Assembly: GCA_023451825.1 (NCBI GenBank)
Contig: JAEXYA010000067.1
Location: 98,473 to 162,472, forward strand
Reading direction: 5' to 3'
Source of the DNA: Pseudomonadota bacterium
GTDB taxonomy: Bacteria; Pseudomonadota; Alphaproteobacteria; Rhizobiales; Xanthobacteraceae
Length of the DNA: 64,000 nt
The position numbers and the translations under genes were made by a program. Each line of letters begins with the position of its first letter. The first letter of the stretch is position 1. Below, piece by piece: positions 16,689-25,352 of this stretch. The notes under the pieces are model-generated. The model made no database searches and was not told where the DNA came from. It was given only the letters and a program-made list of their open reading frames with translations.

Positions 16689-17418
16689 GCTGGGGCGCTC
16701 CGAGATAGGCCTCGATCACGGCGGGATCGCTCAGCACCGCCTCGGTCGGACCATCTGCGATGCGCCGTCCGCTACTCATCACAACACAGCGGCTGCATAG
16801 CGAGCGGATCGCCTCCATCACATGCTCGACCATCAGGATCGACAGCCCCTCTTCCTTCAGCGAGCGGATCAGGTCGATGCCGATCAGCAATTCCGACGGA
16901 TTGAGGCCGGCGAGCCATTCGTCCAGCAGCAGCAGGCGCGGACGCAGCGCCAGCGCACGCGCAAGCTCGAGCCGCTTGCGATCGATATAAGTGAGATCAG
17001 CGGCCGGGCGATTTTCGCGGCCGGCAAGGCCGACGCGCACGAGCAGGTCTTCCGCCGACACACCATCGTCGCTGCGCGCGCGATGATTGAAGGACAGCCC
17101 CGCTCGCACATTGTCGCCGCAGCTCATACCATCGAGCACGCGCACCAGTTGGAAGGTGCGCGCGACGCCGAGCCGCGCAATCTTGAAGGTCGGCCATCCC
17201 GCGATGTCGGTGCCATCGAGCACGACGCTGCCGGCATCGGGCCGCAGGGCGCCGGAGATGAGATTGATCGCCGTGGTCTTGCCCGATCCGTTCGGCCCGA
17301 GCAGGCCGACGATTTCGCCGGGATTGACGGTGAAGCTCATGTCATTGACGGCAACGAGACCACCGAAACGGCGGGTCAGGCCATCGACCTTGAGCACGGG
17401 TGCATATGCGGAACTCAT
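16681..17418 (-). CDS. livG: Branched-chain amino acid-type ABC transporter ATP-binding protein (LivG)
   Basis: 245 residues. Walker A GPNGSGKTT at about 40. The Walker B region LLLLDEWLAGLNPSE has Trp where most paralogues have Pro. The signature is altered: LTYIDRKRLELARAL replaces the usual LSYGQQR..EIARAL. Such divergence occurs in some rhizobial LivG proteins, so loss of function is not implied. Second ATPase of the pair with LivF. The start ATG overlaps the livM stop (ATGA), and the end overlaps livF. Confidence 0.9.
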   Translation of the reverse strand: MSSAYAPVLKVDGLTRRFGGLVAVNDMSFTVNPGEIVGLLGPNGSGKTTAINLISGALRPDAGSVVLDGTDIAGWPTFKIARLGVARTFQLVRVLDGMSCGDNVRAGLSFNHRARSDDGVSAEDLLVRVGLAGRENRPAADLTYIDRKRLELARALALRPRLLLLDEWLAGLNPSELLIGIDLIRSLKEEGLSILMVEHVMEAIRSLCSRCVVMSSGRRIADGPTEAVLSDPAVIEAYLGAPQHA

Positions 17419-18359
17419 GCGGCGCTCCCCTTCGTTGCGGAGCTTTGTCGCAGCAGCTTCATTTTATCGATCAGGCCGACAACGCCGGATGGCAGCGCAT
17501 AGACGATCAGCAAGAACACCACGCCCATGATCAGCGTGGAGGTGCTTGGGAAGCGCGCCGCGAGGAATTCGAACAGCAGCGTGAGCGGGATCGCACCGAG
17601 CGCAGGCCCCCAGAAGCGATGCGCGCCGCCGAGCAACGCCATGATCACCACTTCGAACGAGATGGTGGCATTGAAGGCGATGGACGGCTCGATATAGGTC
17701 CAGCGCGGCGCCATGATCGCGCCGACCAGCGTCATGAAGATCGCGGAGATGACGAACAATGCGACCTTGGCGAAGGTGACGTTGATGCCGCAATGTTTGG
17801 CGACCGTCTCGTCCTCACCGATGATCCGCAGCGCGAAGCCGAGCCTTGAGCGGGCGATCAGCCAGCCCGTGGCAAACACGATCACCGCCAGCGCCAGCAG
17901 CTGCCAGTAAATGTCCAGCTGGCTGATATCGAGGAAGACATAGCGGCCGAGCACGCGGCTCTTGTTGACCTCGAACCACACCACGAGTTGGCGCACCAGT
18001 TCGGCCAGACCGAACGTGAAGATCACGAAATGCACGCCGCTCAATCGCAGCGTCGCCAGCCCGACAATGGCCGACATCACCGCGCCGATGAGCACCGCCA
18101 CGCCCAGCACCAGCGGCCAGGCCATTTGCTCGCCGAGCACCGCGACGGTGTAAGCACCGACACCGAAGAAGGCGGTGGTCGCCAGCGAGACATAGCGCGT
18201 CGGGCCGGAGAACAGGCCCCAGGCGGTCGCAAGGATCGTGAATTGCAGCAGCGTGATGCCGAGCGCGAGATGATAGGCATCGATGAGCTGTGGCAGGGCA
18301 GCGAGGCCGGCGATGGCCGCGAGGCCCACGCCGCCGATCAGGAGTTGTGACGCGCTCAT
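17415..18359 (-). CDS. livM: Branched-chain amino acid-type ABC transporter permease (LivM)
   Basis: 314 residues from the ATG at 18359, which overlaps the livH stop as ATGA. The same frame stays open upstream to 19067 but that part is an out-of-frame shadow of livH. The protein has about nine to ten hydrophobic segments (LLIGGVGLAAIAGLAAL, FFGVGAYTVAVLGEQM, VLGVAVLIGAVMSAIVGLATLRLSGVHFVIFTFGLAELV). The cytoplasmic coupling loop ALRIIGEDETVAKHCGINV is at about 195-215. It forms the inner-membrane channel with LivH. Confidence 0.92.
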   Translation of the reverse strand: MSASQLLIGGVGLAAIAGLAALPQLIDAYHLALGITLLQFTILATAWGLFSGPTRYVSLATTAFFGVGAYTVAVLGEQMAWPLVLGVAVLIGAVMSAIVGLATLRLSGVHFVIFTFGLAELVRQLVVWFEVNKSRVLGRYVFLDISQLDIYWQLLALAVIVFATGWLIARSRLGFALRIIGEDETVAKHCGINVTFAKVALFVISAIFMTLVGAIMAPRWTYIEPSIAFNATISFEVVIMALLGGAHRFWGPALGAIPLTLLFEFLAARFPSTSTLIMGVVFLLIVYALPSGVVGLIDKMKLLRQSSATKGSAA

Positions 18360-19225
18360 CGGGCTGCCCTTCCGAAGATGCCGGCGGGTCGCACCAGCAG
18401 GACGCCGAGGAACAGCGCAAAATTCACCGCAATGGTAAGGCCGGGATCGATATAGGTGGCGACCAGCGCCTCGCTGAGGCCAAGCAACATGCCCGCCACG
18501 AGGCAGCCCATCAGATTGCCGATGCCGCCCATCACGACGACGATCAGCGCCTTCATCGTGAACACCACGCCGGATGTGGCGCTGAAGGTGAGGAACATGC
18601 TGATCAACACGCCGGCCGATGCGACCAGCGCGCCGCCGGCTGCAAAGGCCAGCGCCGACAATTGCGGCACATTGATCGCCACCAATGGCGCGGCGGCGGG
18701 ATCGACGGCAACCGCGCGGATCGAAGTGCCGATACGCGTGCGCGTCAGCAGCAGATACAGCACCGTGCCGAGCACCACCGCGAGGGTAAAGGCGACGAGG
18801 CGGTTCATCGCCAGCACTTCGCCGACAATGGTGACGGGAATGGCGAGGAACGAATAGCTGAAATAGGCGCCGCCGAACAGCGTGAGCAGAATGCCCTGCA
18901 CGATGAACATCAGGCCGAAGGTGGCGAGAATGCTGTCCACCTCCAGCGCATCGCGCGTGCGGGCGCGGCGCACCAGCGGTGTCAGGAAGATCTTGTAGAG
19001 CAGGAAGCTGACGACAAAGCTGACGGGCACGATGACGATCAACCCGACCAGCGGGTTCACCGCCCATCCCGAAAACAGCAGATAGGAGGCAAAGGCCGAG
19101 CCGATCAGGAATTCGCCGTAAGCGAGATTCATGATCCGCGCCACGCCATATTGGAGCGTCAGCCCCATGGCGATGAGCGCATACATTCCGCCCAGCACGA
19201 GGCCGGTGAGCAACGCGTTCGTCAT
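18356..19225 (-). CDS. livH: Branched-chain amino acid-type ABC transporter permease (LivH)
   Basis: 289 residues, eight or so membrane helices. The start MTNALLTGLVLGGMYALIAMGLTLQYGVARIMNLAYGEF is the standard LivH N-terminus. The coupling loop TRTRIGTSIRAVAVDPAAAPLVAINV is at about 160-185. It partners LivM. The substrate-binding protein gene ends 66 bases upstream, so this is the second gene of the operon. Confidence 0.92.
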   Translation of the reverse strand: MTNALLTGLVLGGMYALIAMGLTLQYGVARIMNLAYGEFLIGSAFASYLLFSGWAVNPLVGLIVIVPVSFVVSFLLYKIFLTPLVRRARTRDALEVDSILATFGLMFIVQGILLTLFGGAYFSYSFLAIPVTIVGEVLAMNRLVAFTLAVVLGTVLYLLLTRTRIGTSIRAVAVDPAAAPLVAINVPQLSALAFAAGGALVASAGVLISMFLTFSATSGVVFTMKALIVVVMGGIGNLMGCLVAGMLLGLSEALVATYIDPGLTIAVNFALFLGVLLVRPAGIFGRAAR

Positions 19226-19291
19226 TCCATCATTCCGGAGTGTGGGCGCATGCGTCCGGGCGGACGCATGCGCCGATCAAGTCTGTCGCGA

Positions 19292-20527
19292 TTACTGCGC
19301 CTTCCAAGCCGGCTTCGGCAGGATCGGCTGGCGCGCGCCGGCATTGCCGGAGGGCGCGACGCCGTAGAATTCGCCGTCCTGCCACTGGCCGACCCACCAG
19401 TAGTTCGTCGGCATGTTGTTCTCGAACTTCACCTTGCCGATCACAGTATCAAAGCTGCCGGTCTGCAGGTCCTTGATGACCGCGGCGCGGTCCACCTTGC
19501 CAACCCGCTCGATGGCCTGCTGCAGCATCTGCAGGCTGGCGAAGGTCACGGCGCTGGCCCAGCGGTCCGGCTCGGCGCCATTGGCGGCGGAGGCCTTGTG
19601 GCGGGCGAGATAGTCCTTGATGGCCGGGCTGTCGCCGCTCCAGCCGCCGATGCCCATCACGCCTTCCGCATTGGCGCTGAACTTCTGCTTGAACAGCGGA
19701 AACGCCGTGCCGACACCGGTGTAGTAAACCTTCGGATTGAAGCCCGAGATACGCGCCTGTTCGGTGATGGCGATCGTGTCCGGCGGATAGGAGAAGGCGA
19801 TGAAGGTGTCGGGATTGAGCGCCTTCACTTCATTGACGATCGGGCCGAGATCCTGCGTGCCGACCGGATAGGTCTTGTCATAAGCGAGCTTGAACTTTGC
19901 CGCGGCCAGCGCCGGGCGTGCGGCGGCGGAGAGGTCGATGCCAAAACCATCCGCGATGCTGACCATGGCCACGGTGTCGCCGATCTTGCCTTCGCCGCGC
20001 AGCTTCACCAGCAGCTCGACCAGCGTCTTGGAGGCATCGGCGCTGGTGCCGAGCAGCCAGAAACTGTTCGGCCAGCGCTTTGCCAGTTCTGGCGCGCGGT
20101 CGGTGACGGCGGTGGAGGCGAGATGCGGATAGCCGGCCTTGTTGAGGATCGGGCCGACCGCGAGATTGAGACCGGTGCCCCAGGGCGGCAGGATGAAATC
20201 CACCTTGTCCTGGTTGATCAGGCGCTCCAGCGCCTTCGCCGCTTCCTCGGCGCTCGAGCGGTCATCATATTGCACGACCTCGATGGGCACGCGTTTGTCG
20301 CCGAGCTTGAGCCCGCCGGCAGCGTTCACTTCCTTGACCCAGAGTTCGTAGTTCGGGATCGACGTCACCGCGCCGCCGCCGGCGGCCGGCCCGGTGCGCG
20401 AGATCGCATAGCCGATCTTGACCGAGGTCTGCGCCTGCGCCTCGCTCCAGCCGAGCGTCGCCGCGCCCGCCATCATGGCCAGACCGGCGGCCAGCCCCGC
20501 TGCACGCTGTTTGGTTGCCGAACCCAT
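19292..20527 (-). CDS. ABC transporter substrate-binding protein, periplasmic-binding fold type I
   Basis: 411 residues with a signal peptide (about 1-34, cleavage after SEAQA). The mature start TSVKIGYAISRTGPAAGGGAV is typical of Leu/Ile/Val-type or amide/aromatic-acid binding proteins, followed by NAAGGLKLGDKRVPIEVVQYDDRSSAEEA. In true amino-acid binders the first pocket is usually GP..G..; here it is GPAAGGGA, and the ligand cannot be read from sequence. First gene of the six-gene ABC-ALDH unit. The divergent AraC regulator gene starts 166 bases away, leaving a shared promoter region (20528-20693). Confidence 0.9.
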   Translation of the reverse strand: MGSATKQRAAGLAAGLAMMAGAATLGWSEAQAQTSVKIGYAISRTGPAAGGGAVTSIPNYELWVKEVNAAGGLKLGDKRVPIEVVQYDDRSSAEEAAKALERLINQDKVDFILPPWGTGLNLAVGPILNKAGYPHLASTAVTDRAPELAKRWPNSFWLLGTSADASKTLVELLVKLRGEGKIGDTVAMVSIADGFGIDLSAAARPALAAAKFKLAYDKTYPVGTQDLGPIVNEVKALNPDTFIAFSYPPDTIAITEQARISGFNPKVYYTGVGTAFPLFKQKFSANAEGVMGIGGWSGDSPAIKDYLARHKASAANGAEPDRWASAVTFASLQMLQQAIERVGKVDRAAVIKDLQTGSFDTVIGKVKFENNMPTNYWWVGQWQDGEFYGVAPSGNAGARQPILPKPAWKAQ

Positions 20528-20693
20528 GTCATCCTCCCCTGTGAGTTGTGACGGCGCCTTCCCGGCGCTCGATGGGGGACACTAGTTGAGCACTGGGGCG
20601 CGTGAATTGGACGCATCCGGGGAAAGATTGCACCAGGCCGTGCGACGCTATCTAATCTGCGCGACGGATTGTCCCATCAAGAGACCCGCTCCG

Positions 20694-21596
20694 ATGTTCA
20701 CCGATGCCATCGACCTCGCCGGAAAATCCGCCGCGCTGCATGTCGAGCGCTTCACCTCAAGCCTCGCGCCGCGTATCTGGTCGCTGCGCCAGACGCGGCA
20801 CCGGCACGCTTATCTGCTGGTGATGGAAAGCCGCCGCGGCACCGCGACCATGCGCGCTTCCACCATCGAATTCAGCGCACCGGCGCTGCTCTGGCTGCCC
20901 TGCGGCTATGACGGCACGCTGCAGGTCGAAGCCGGCGCGCAGGGCTATCTGCTCACGGTCACCGACGATCTCCTGACCCAGACCATCGCCGGCTCCGCCG
21001 AGGCGCTGCATCTGCGCCGCACCGTCGATCGCCTCGTGCTGCTGGAAGACGCAAAAGCCTCTCAGGGCTTTGCTGCCATCACCGCGTCCTGCGCCATGCT
21101 CACCGGCGAACTCACGGCGCCCGGCCGCGGCAGCGCCACACTGCTATCAGCGCATCTGCTGCTGCTCTGCCTGCATCTATGGCGCGCAGTCATTGCCGAG
21201 GAGCCCATCGACGACGTCTCCCGCCGCGGCGACGGCCCGCGGCTGGTGGGCAATTTCCTGCAGATGGTCGAACTCCACTATCGCGACGGCTGGCCGATCG
21301 CCCGCTATGCCGCAGCCCTCGGCGTCACCGACGACCGGCTGCACGCCCATTGCAAGCGCGAGCGCGGCATCAGCCCGCGCGCCGTGGTGCATCAGCGCCT
21401 GATCCATGAGGCCTGCACGCGGCTCCGCCAGCTCGACCTCCCGGTCGAGCAGATCGCCTACGGCCTCGGCTTCCATGACCCCGGCTATTTCAACCGCTTC
21501 TTCCGCAAATATCAGAACGAGTCACCGGGGACTTATCGGCGCCGCGCGCGGCAGAGCCCGGGACGTCACGGGCCGTCTTACGCCGCCTGGCCGTAA
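20694..21596 (+). CDS. AraC-family transcriptional regulator
   Basis: 300 residues from the ATG at 20694, which has AAGAGA about ten bases upstream; the frame extends 36 codons further but without RBS support. The N-terminal half is a cupin-like sensor (HRHAYLLVMESRRGTATM, APALLWLPCGYDGTLQVEAG). The C-terminal DNA-binding domain has the double HTH (WPIARYAAALGVTDDRLHAHCKRERGISPRAVVHQRL and LPVEQIAYGLGFHDPGYFNRFFRKYQNESPGTYR). Divergent orientation against the ABC-ALDH operon makes it the probable regulator of that unit, responding to the transported compound. Confidence 0.88.
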   Translation: MFTDAIDLAGKSAALHVERFTSSLAPRIWSLRQTRHRHAYLLVMESRRGTATMRASTIEFSAPALLWLPCGYDGTLQVEAGAQGYLLTVTDDLLTQTIAGSAEALHLRRTVDRLVLLEDAKASQGFAAITASCAMLTGELTAPGRGSATLLSAHLLLLCLHLWRAVIAEEPIDDVSRRGDGPRLVGNFLQMVELHYRDGWPIARYAAALGVTDDRLHAHCKRERGISPRAVVHQRLIHEACTRLRQLDLPVEQIAYGLGFHDPGYFNRFFRKYQNESPGTYRRRARQSPGRHGPSYAAWP

Positions 21597-21642
21597 TGCA
21601 ATCCTTAACCGCGCATTAACCATGCGGGTCCAGCCTCTGGAG

Positions 21643-21719
21643 GTGCGACGGAACCGGACGTCTTGGGGACCGGCAGTCGCATCGAGAGGCCGTCCGGCGT
21701 AACGCCCGGACGGCTTTTT
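21643..21719 (+). ncRNA. Candidate structured small RNA with its own terminator
   Basis: After the AraC stop there is a nested stem: GTGCGAC (21643-21649) with GTCGCAT (21676-21682) around an inner CCGG/CCGG pair (21654-21657 and 21670-21673), then a strong terminator hairpin (21689-21713) with a T run. Two consecutive stable domains ending in a terminator look like an independent sRNA, though a processed 3' UTR of the AraC gene is possible. The 5' end and promoter are not defined. Confidence 0.45.
21689..21719 (+). terminator. Intrinsic terminator downstream of the AraC regulator / candidate sRNA
   Basis: GCCGTCCGG (21689-21697), loop of seven, CCGGACGGC (21705-21713), then TTTTTG. A perfect nine-base stem with T run. 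Confidence 0.85.
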
Positions 21720-21739
21720 GCTGAGGTGTGGTTGGATTT

Positions 21740-21855
21740 GTAGGGTGGGCAAAGCGCAGCGTGCCCACCAAACCGTCCGCAGTATTTCAAAGGTGGGCAC
21801 GCGAAGTTTATCATCGGGCGCGCTTCGCGCGACCCGGTGGCTTTGCCCACCCTAC
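21740..21855. repeat. Intergenic palindrome, family C (copy 1)
   Basis: Outer arms GTAGGGTGGGCAAAGC and GCTTTGCCCACCCTAC with an inner CGTGCCCACC / GGTGGGCACG pair. Longer than the other copies (44764-44852, 59239-59324) because of an extra GCGCGCTTCGCGCGA segment. Its right end contains the stop codon of the flavoprotein gene. Confidence 0.9.
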
Positions 21856-23507
21856 ACCGCCTTCGCCGCCGCACGCCCGGCTGTTCGCCCCGAAAACAGG
21901 CAGCCGCCAAGGAACGTCCCTTCCAGTGAACGATAGCCGTGCATGCCGCCGCCGCCGAAGCCCGCGGCTTCGCCGACGGCATAGAGCCCGGGGATGATCT
22001 GATGCCCGGCGCCGAACACGCGCGCGTCCAGATCCGTCTCGAAACCGCCCAATGTCTTGCGCGTGAGGATGTTCAGCCGCACGGCGATCAGCGGGCCCTT
22101 CTCCGCATCGAGAATGCGATGCGGCTTCGCCGTGCGGATCAGCCTGTCGCCGATATATTTGCGCGCATTGTGCAGGTTCATCACTTGCGCATCCTTCACG
22201 AACGGATTGGCGATGGCGCGATCGCGCGCCTCGATCTGCGCCTTGATGCGGTCCAGCTTTAGGAGATCATTGCCGGCAAGTTCGTTCATGGCCTTGACGA
22301 GATCGCCGAGATTGTCGCGCACGATGAAGTCCGCGCCGTGATCCTTGAACGCCTCTACCGGCGCCGGTGCGCCCTTGTTGGTGGCACGGCGTGCGGTCAT
22401 CATCCAGCTCTTGCCGGTGAGGTCCGGATTCTGCTCCGACCCCGACAGCGCAAACTCTTTCTTGATGATGGCCTGGGTGAGAATGAACCAGGAATAGTCG
22501 TGACCAGTGGACTGGATATATTCGAGCTGCCCAAGCGTATCCGAGCCCGGAAACAGCGGCGCCGGCAGTCGCTCACCGGTCGCATCGAACCACATGGACG
22601 ACGGGCCGGGCAGGATGCGGATGCCGTGTTTCGGCCAGATCGGATTCCAGTTCTCGATTCCTTCCACATAGTGCCACATGCGGTCGCGGTTGATCAGCCG
22701 CGCGCCGATACTCTCGGTGATGCCGATCATGCGGCCATCCACATGGGCGGGCACGCCGGAGATCATCCGCTGCGGCGGCGTGCCGAGACGCTGCGGCCAG
22801 TTCTGCCGCACCAGATCATGATTGCCACCGATGCCACCCGACGCGACGATCACCGCCTGCGCACGCAGCGAAAATTCGCCGACCGCATGGCGCGATGAAC
22901 TTTCGCCGCGCTCACTGTTCGCCGGCTCCAGCACGGCACCGCTGACGCCATCGACAATGCCATTGGTCACGCTCAGCGCATCGACGCGGTGGCGGAACTT
23001 GAAGGTCAACAACCCTTTCTCCACGGCCTCGCGCGCACGTCGCTCGAAGGGCGCGACGATCCCCGGCCCCGTTCCCCATGTGATATGAAAGCGCGGCACC
23101 GAATTGCCGTGGCCCATGGCGTCATAGCCACCCCGCTCCGCCCAGCCGACAATGGGAAACACGCGGTGCCCCATCGCGCGCAGCCAGTCGCGCTTCTCGC
23201 CTGCGGCGAAAGCGAGGTAAGCTTCTGCCCAGCGCTTCGGCCAATGATCTTCCTCGCGATCGAAACCGGCGGAGCCCATCCAGTCCTGATGCGCGAGGTC
23301 AAAACTATCCTTGATGCCGAGACGACGCTGTTCCGGCGAATCGATGAAGAACAATCCACCGAACGACCAGAATGCCTGGCCGCCGAGATTCTGCTCGCCT
23401 TCCTGATCGATCACGATCACGCGCTTGCCGGCATCGGCGACTTCGGTCGCAGCCACGAGTCCCGCAAGCCCGGCGCCCACGACGATGACATCCGCATCGA
23501 CCGCCAT
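21852..23507 (-). CDS. FAD-binding dehydrogenase (flavocytochrome c / ketosteroid-dehydrogenase-like)
   Basis: 551 residues from the ATG at 23507 (GGGGAGAG upstream). The FAD Rossmann motif is DVIVVGAGLAGLVAATEVADAG at residues about 5-26, followed by VIDQEGEQNLGGQAFWSFGG. The second FAD segment near the C-terminus is ALYAVGEAAGFGGGGMHGYRSLEGTFLGGCLFSGRTAG. Internal motifs RFHITWGTGPGIVAPFERRAR and VIVASGGIGGNHD fit the fumarate-reductase/KstD-like family. Substrate not recognised. Its TAG stop (21854-21852) lies inside the terminal GTAG of a palindromic repeat, so the C-terminus may have been trimmed or extended by that element. Confidence 0.85.
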   Translation of the reverse strand: MAVDADVIVVGAGLAGLVAATEVADAGKRVIVIDQEGEQNLGGQAFWSFGGLFFIDSPEQRRLGIKDSFDLAHQDWMGSAGFDREEDHWPKRWAEAYLAFAAGEKRDWLRAMGHRVFPIVGWAERGGYDAMGHGNSVPRFHITWGTGPGIVAPFERRAREAVEKGLLTFKFRHRVDALSVTNGIVDGVSGAVLEPANSERGESSSRHAVGEFSLRAQAVIVASGGIGGNHDLVRQNWPQRLGTPPQRMISGVPAHVDGRMIGITESIGARLINRDRMWHYVEGIENWNPIWPKHGIRILPGPSSMWFDATGERLPAPLFPGSDTLGQLEYIQSTGHDYSWFILTQAIIKKEFALSGSEQNPDLTGKSWMMTARRATNKGAPAPVEAFKDHGADFIVRDNLGDLVKAMNELAGNDLLKLDRIKAQIEARDRAIANPFVKDAQVMNLHNARKYIGDRLIRTAKPHRILDAEKGPLIAVRLNILTRKTLGGFETDLDARVFGAGHQIIPGLYAVGEAAGFGGGGMHGYRSLEGTFLGGCLFSGRTAGRAAAKAV

Positions 23508-23753
23508 CGTTTCTCTCCCCATCATTTCGTTAAGAGAGATTGAAGGTGCTGCGGGAACTTTGGTCAAGGAAATACAGAATTTGCGTTCCGTTGTTCCGCG
23601 TTCCGCCGCACTGCATCCTGCGCGCAACACTCGTTTTGAATCGTCGCGATGATGCGAGGTCCAGCTAGACAAAAACACGTTTCGCCAACACGCTGACATG
23701 GTCCTGCATCACCAGGACATAGAGATTCGGCATCACAGGTTTTGGGGCAGAGC

Positions 23754-24239
23754 ATGAAGTGCGTGACCGGTTTGCTGGCGGCGGTTCTGTTGGTGGCTGG
23801 CGTAGGCGCGAGCCATGCCGTGGTCCGCATCGCCGATGATCGCGGCGGCCGCATCGGAACCTATGTCGATAAGTATCAGGGCCTGCGCTCGTCCGGCGAA
23901 ACCGTCGTGATCGATGGCCTCTGCGCTTCGGCCTGCACCATCGTGCTCGGTGCCGTCCCGCATGATCGCATTTGCGTGACGCCGAATGCCACACTCGGTT
24001 TCCACGCCGCGTGGGACATGGGCAATAACGGCCGCGCCGTCACCAATCGCGAAGCGACACGGATGCTTTATTCCATGTATCCGTCGAATATCCGCCGCTG
24101 GATCTCCAAGCGCGGCGGCCTCAAGCCGCAGATGGTGTTCCTGCGCGGTCCGCAACTCGCGAGCATGTACAAGCCCTGCTACATGAACGCCCGCGCCCAG
24201 GCGGCCTATGACAGTTCGCCGACGTTGCGCGGCGAGTAA
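23754..24239 (+). CDS. Secreted ClpP/crotonase-fold-like protein of unknown function
   Basis: 161 residues from the ATG at 23754, with a signal peptide (about 1-22, ASHA). The core VVIDGLCASACTIVLGAVPHDRICVTPNATLGFHAAW carries Ser59 between Cys57 and Cys61, and His84, the Ser/His arrangement of ClpP-like periplasmic proteases. The same CASAC ... GxH pattern is in the membrane-anchored protein at 50280. The two cysteines may form a disulfide. A hairpin GTCCTG/CAGGAC (23701-23718) lies upstream; the rest of 23508-23753 holds no gene. Substrate and partners unknown; peptidase activity is an inference. Confidence 0.7.
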   Translation: MKCVTGLLAAVLLVAGVGASHAVVRIADDRGGRIGTYVDKYQGLRSSGETVVIDGLCASACTIVLGAVPHDRICVTPNATLGFHAAWDMGNNGRAVTNREATRMLYSMYPSNIRRWISKRGGLKPQMVFLRGPQLASMYKPCYMNARAQAAYDSSPTLRGE

Positions 24240-24248
24240 AACGCGACC

Positions 24249-24336
24249 GTAGGGCGGATGAGGCGGAGCCGTCATCCGCCGCGATATTTCAGCGGTGCAA
24301 TCGGCCGGCGGATTAGTCTGCGCCAATCCGGCTACG
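24249..24336. repeat. Intergenic palindrome, family A (copy 2)
   Basis: GTAGGGCGGATGAGGCGGAGC at the left; the right arm CGGCGGATTAGTCTGCGCCAATCCGGCTAC is more diverged than in the copy at 7600. The rest of 24240-24465 shows nothing I can assign. Confidence 0.8.
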
Positions 24337-24465
24337 GCAAAGCTTCCTCTGCTCTCCATCACTTGATCGCTGCGACCCCGCCGACGCTTGCTAGCCCCCG
24401 CAACTCGGCCTATCTGGAACCGTATGCAGGCGCCCGCGCGGCAGCCTGCCAATTGAGGTTCGTCA

Positions 24466-24648
24466 ATGCAGCCGGCATCCGCCCCTGACAATGTGGCAGC
24501 GCAGCCTTCGCGGGCGGCGACGCTGATCGTCGGTGCCGCGGCCGCCTTCGCTGGCCTGCTCGTGGTCGGCGCCATCGCTCTGTGGGCCTGGTACGGCACC
24601 GCCGTCTTCTTTGAGATGGTGAAGACCGGCATCGCCGCTTGCATGTAG
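24466..24648 (+). CDS. Small single-pass membrane protein, unknown
   Basis: 60 residues: a polar N-terminus of about 17, then one hydrophobic helix (TLIVGAAAAFAGLLVVGAIALWAWY, about 19-43) and a short tail ending MVKTGIAACM. TTGAGG lies about nine bases upstream of the ATG. It is 17 bases before the SCO gene on the same strand and so probably co-transcribed. A role beside copper/cytochrome-oxidase assembly is only suggested by position. Confidence 0.6.
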   Translation: MQPASAPDNVAAQPSRAATLIVGAAAAFAGLLVVGAIALWAWYGTAVFFEMVKTGIAACM

Positions 24649-24665
24649 GTTTCGGGAACAATTTT

Positions 24666-25256
24666 ATGAGTAGCTCCACCCGCCCGCTGGTCATCATCGC
24701 GGCCTTCGCCGGAAGTCTCGCCGCAGGCCTGTTGCTGGTGCTGTGGCTGTCCGGCGGCTTCAAGGGCGTCGCGGCGCCTGCAGCGATCGGCGGCCCGTTC
24801 CAGCTCACCGATCAATCCGGAGCAAAGGTCACCGAACAGAACCTGAAGGGCAAACCGTCGCTGATCTTCTTCGGTTTCACCCACTGCCCGGATATTTGCC
24901 CGACTGCACTCTTCGAGATGTCCGAGGTGCTCCGCACGCTGGGCCCGGATGCCGACAAGCTCAACACGTACTTCGTCTCCGTCGATCCCGAACGCGATAC
25001 GGCGGCGATCATGAAGGATTATCTCTCCTCCTTCGACCCGCATCTGAAAGGACTGACCGGCACACCCGAGGAAGTCGCAAAGGTCATCACCGGCTATCGG
25101 GTCTATGCCAAGAAGGTCCCGACCAAGGACGGCGACTACACGATGGACCACACCGCGCTGATCTATCTGATGGATAAGGACGGCAACTTCGTCGCGCCGT
25201 TCAACCTGAAGCGCACGCCGGAAGAGGCTGCGAAGGATCTCAAGCGGTATTTGTGA
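24666..25256 (+). CDS. SCO1/SenC-family copper chaperone / thioredoxin-fold protein
   Basis: 196 residues. An N-terminal membrane anchor (about 8-28) is followed by a thioredoxin-like domain: QLTDQSGAKVTEQNLKGKPSLIFFGFTHCPDICP with the CxxxC copper site at about 78-82, SVDPERDTAAIMKDYLSSFDPHLKGLTG, and the distal copper-ligand His in DYTMDHTALIYL. Known role: delivery of Cu to the CuA site of cytochrome c oxidase, or redox sensing, at the periplasmic face. No cytochrome oxidase gene is in the window. Confidence 0.92.
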   Translation: MSSSTRPLVIIAAFAGSLAAGLLLVLWLSGGFKGVAAPAAIGGPFQLTDQSGAKVTEQNLKGKPSLIFFGFTHCPDICPTALFEMSEVLRTLGPDADKLNTYFVSVDPERDTAAIMKDYLSSFDPHLKGLTGTPEEVAKVITGYRVYAKKVPTKDGDYTMDHTALIYLMDKDGNFVAPFNLKRTPEEAAKDLKRYL

Positions 25257-25259
25257 GTC

Positions 25260-25352
25260 GTAGGATGGGTTGAGCGTCAGCGAAAACCCATCAGCCGAGC
25301 CTGCCGCAGGGAAAAGCGATGGGTATTCGCGAAGACGCTCAAGCCATTCTAC
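25260..25352. repeat. Intergenic palindrome, family B (copy 2)
   Basis: Arms GTAGGATGGGTTGAGCG and CGCTCAAGCCATTCTAC (two mismatches), inner AAAACCCATC / GATGGGTATT pair. Its right end contains the stop codon of the glycosyltransferase gene. Confidence 0.88.

Noticed and set aside
18290..20551. A 753-codon open frame on the plus strand across the ABC transporter genes
   Set aside because: It is antisense to livH and the substrate-binding protein, has no recognisable domain, and its composition (His/Arg/Asp/Gln-rich) is that of a GC-rich shadow frame.
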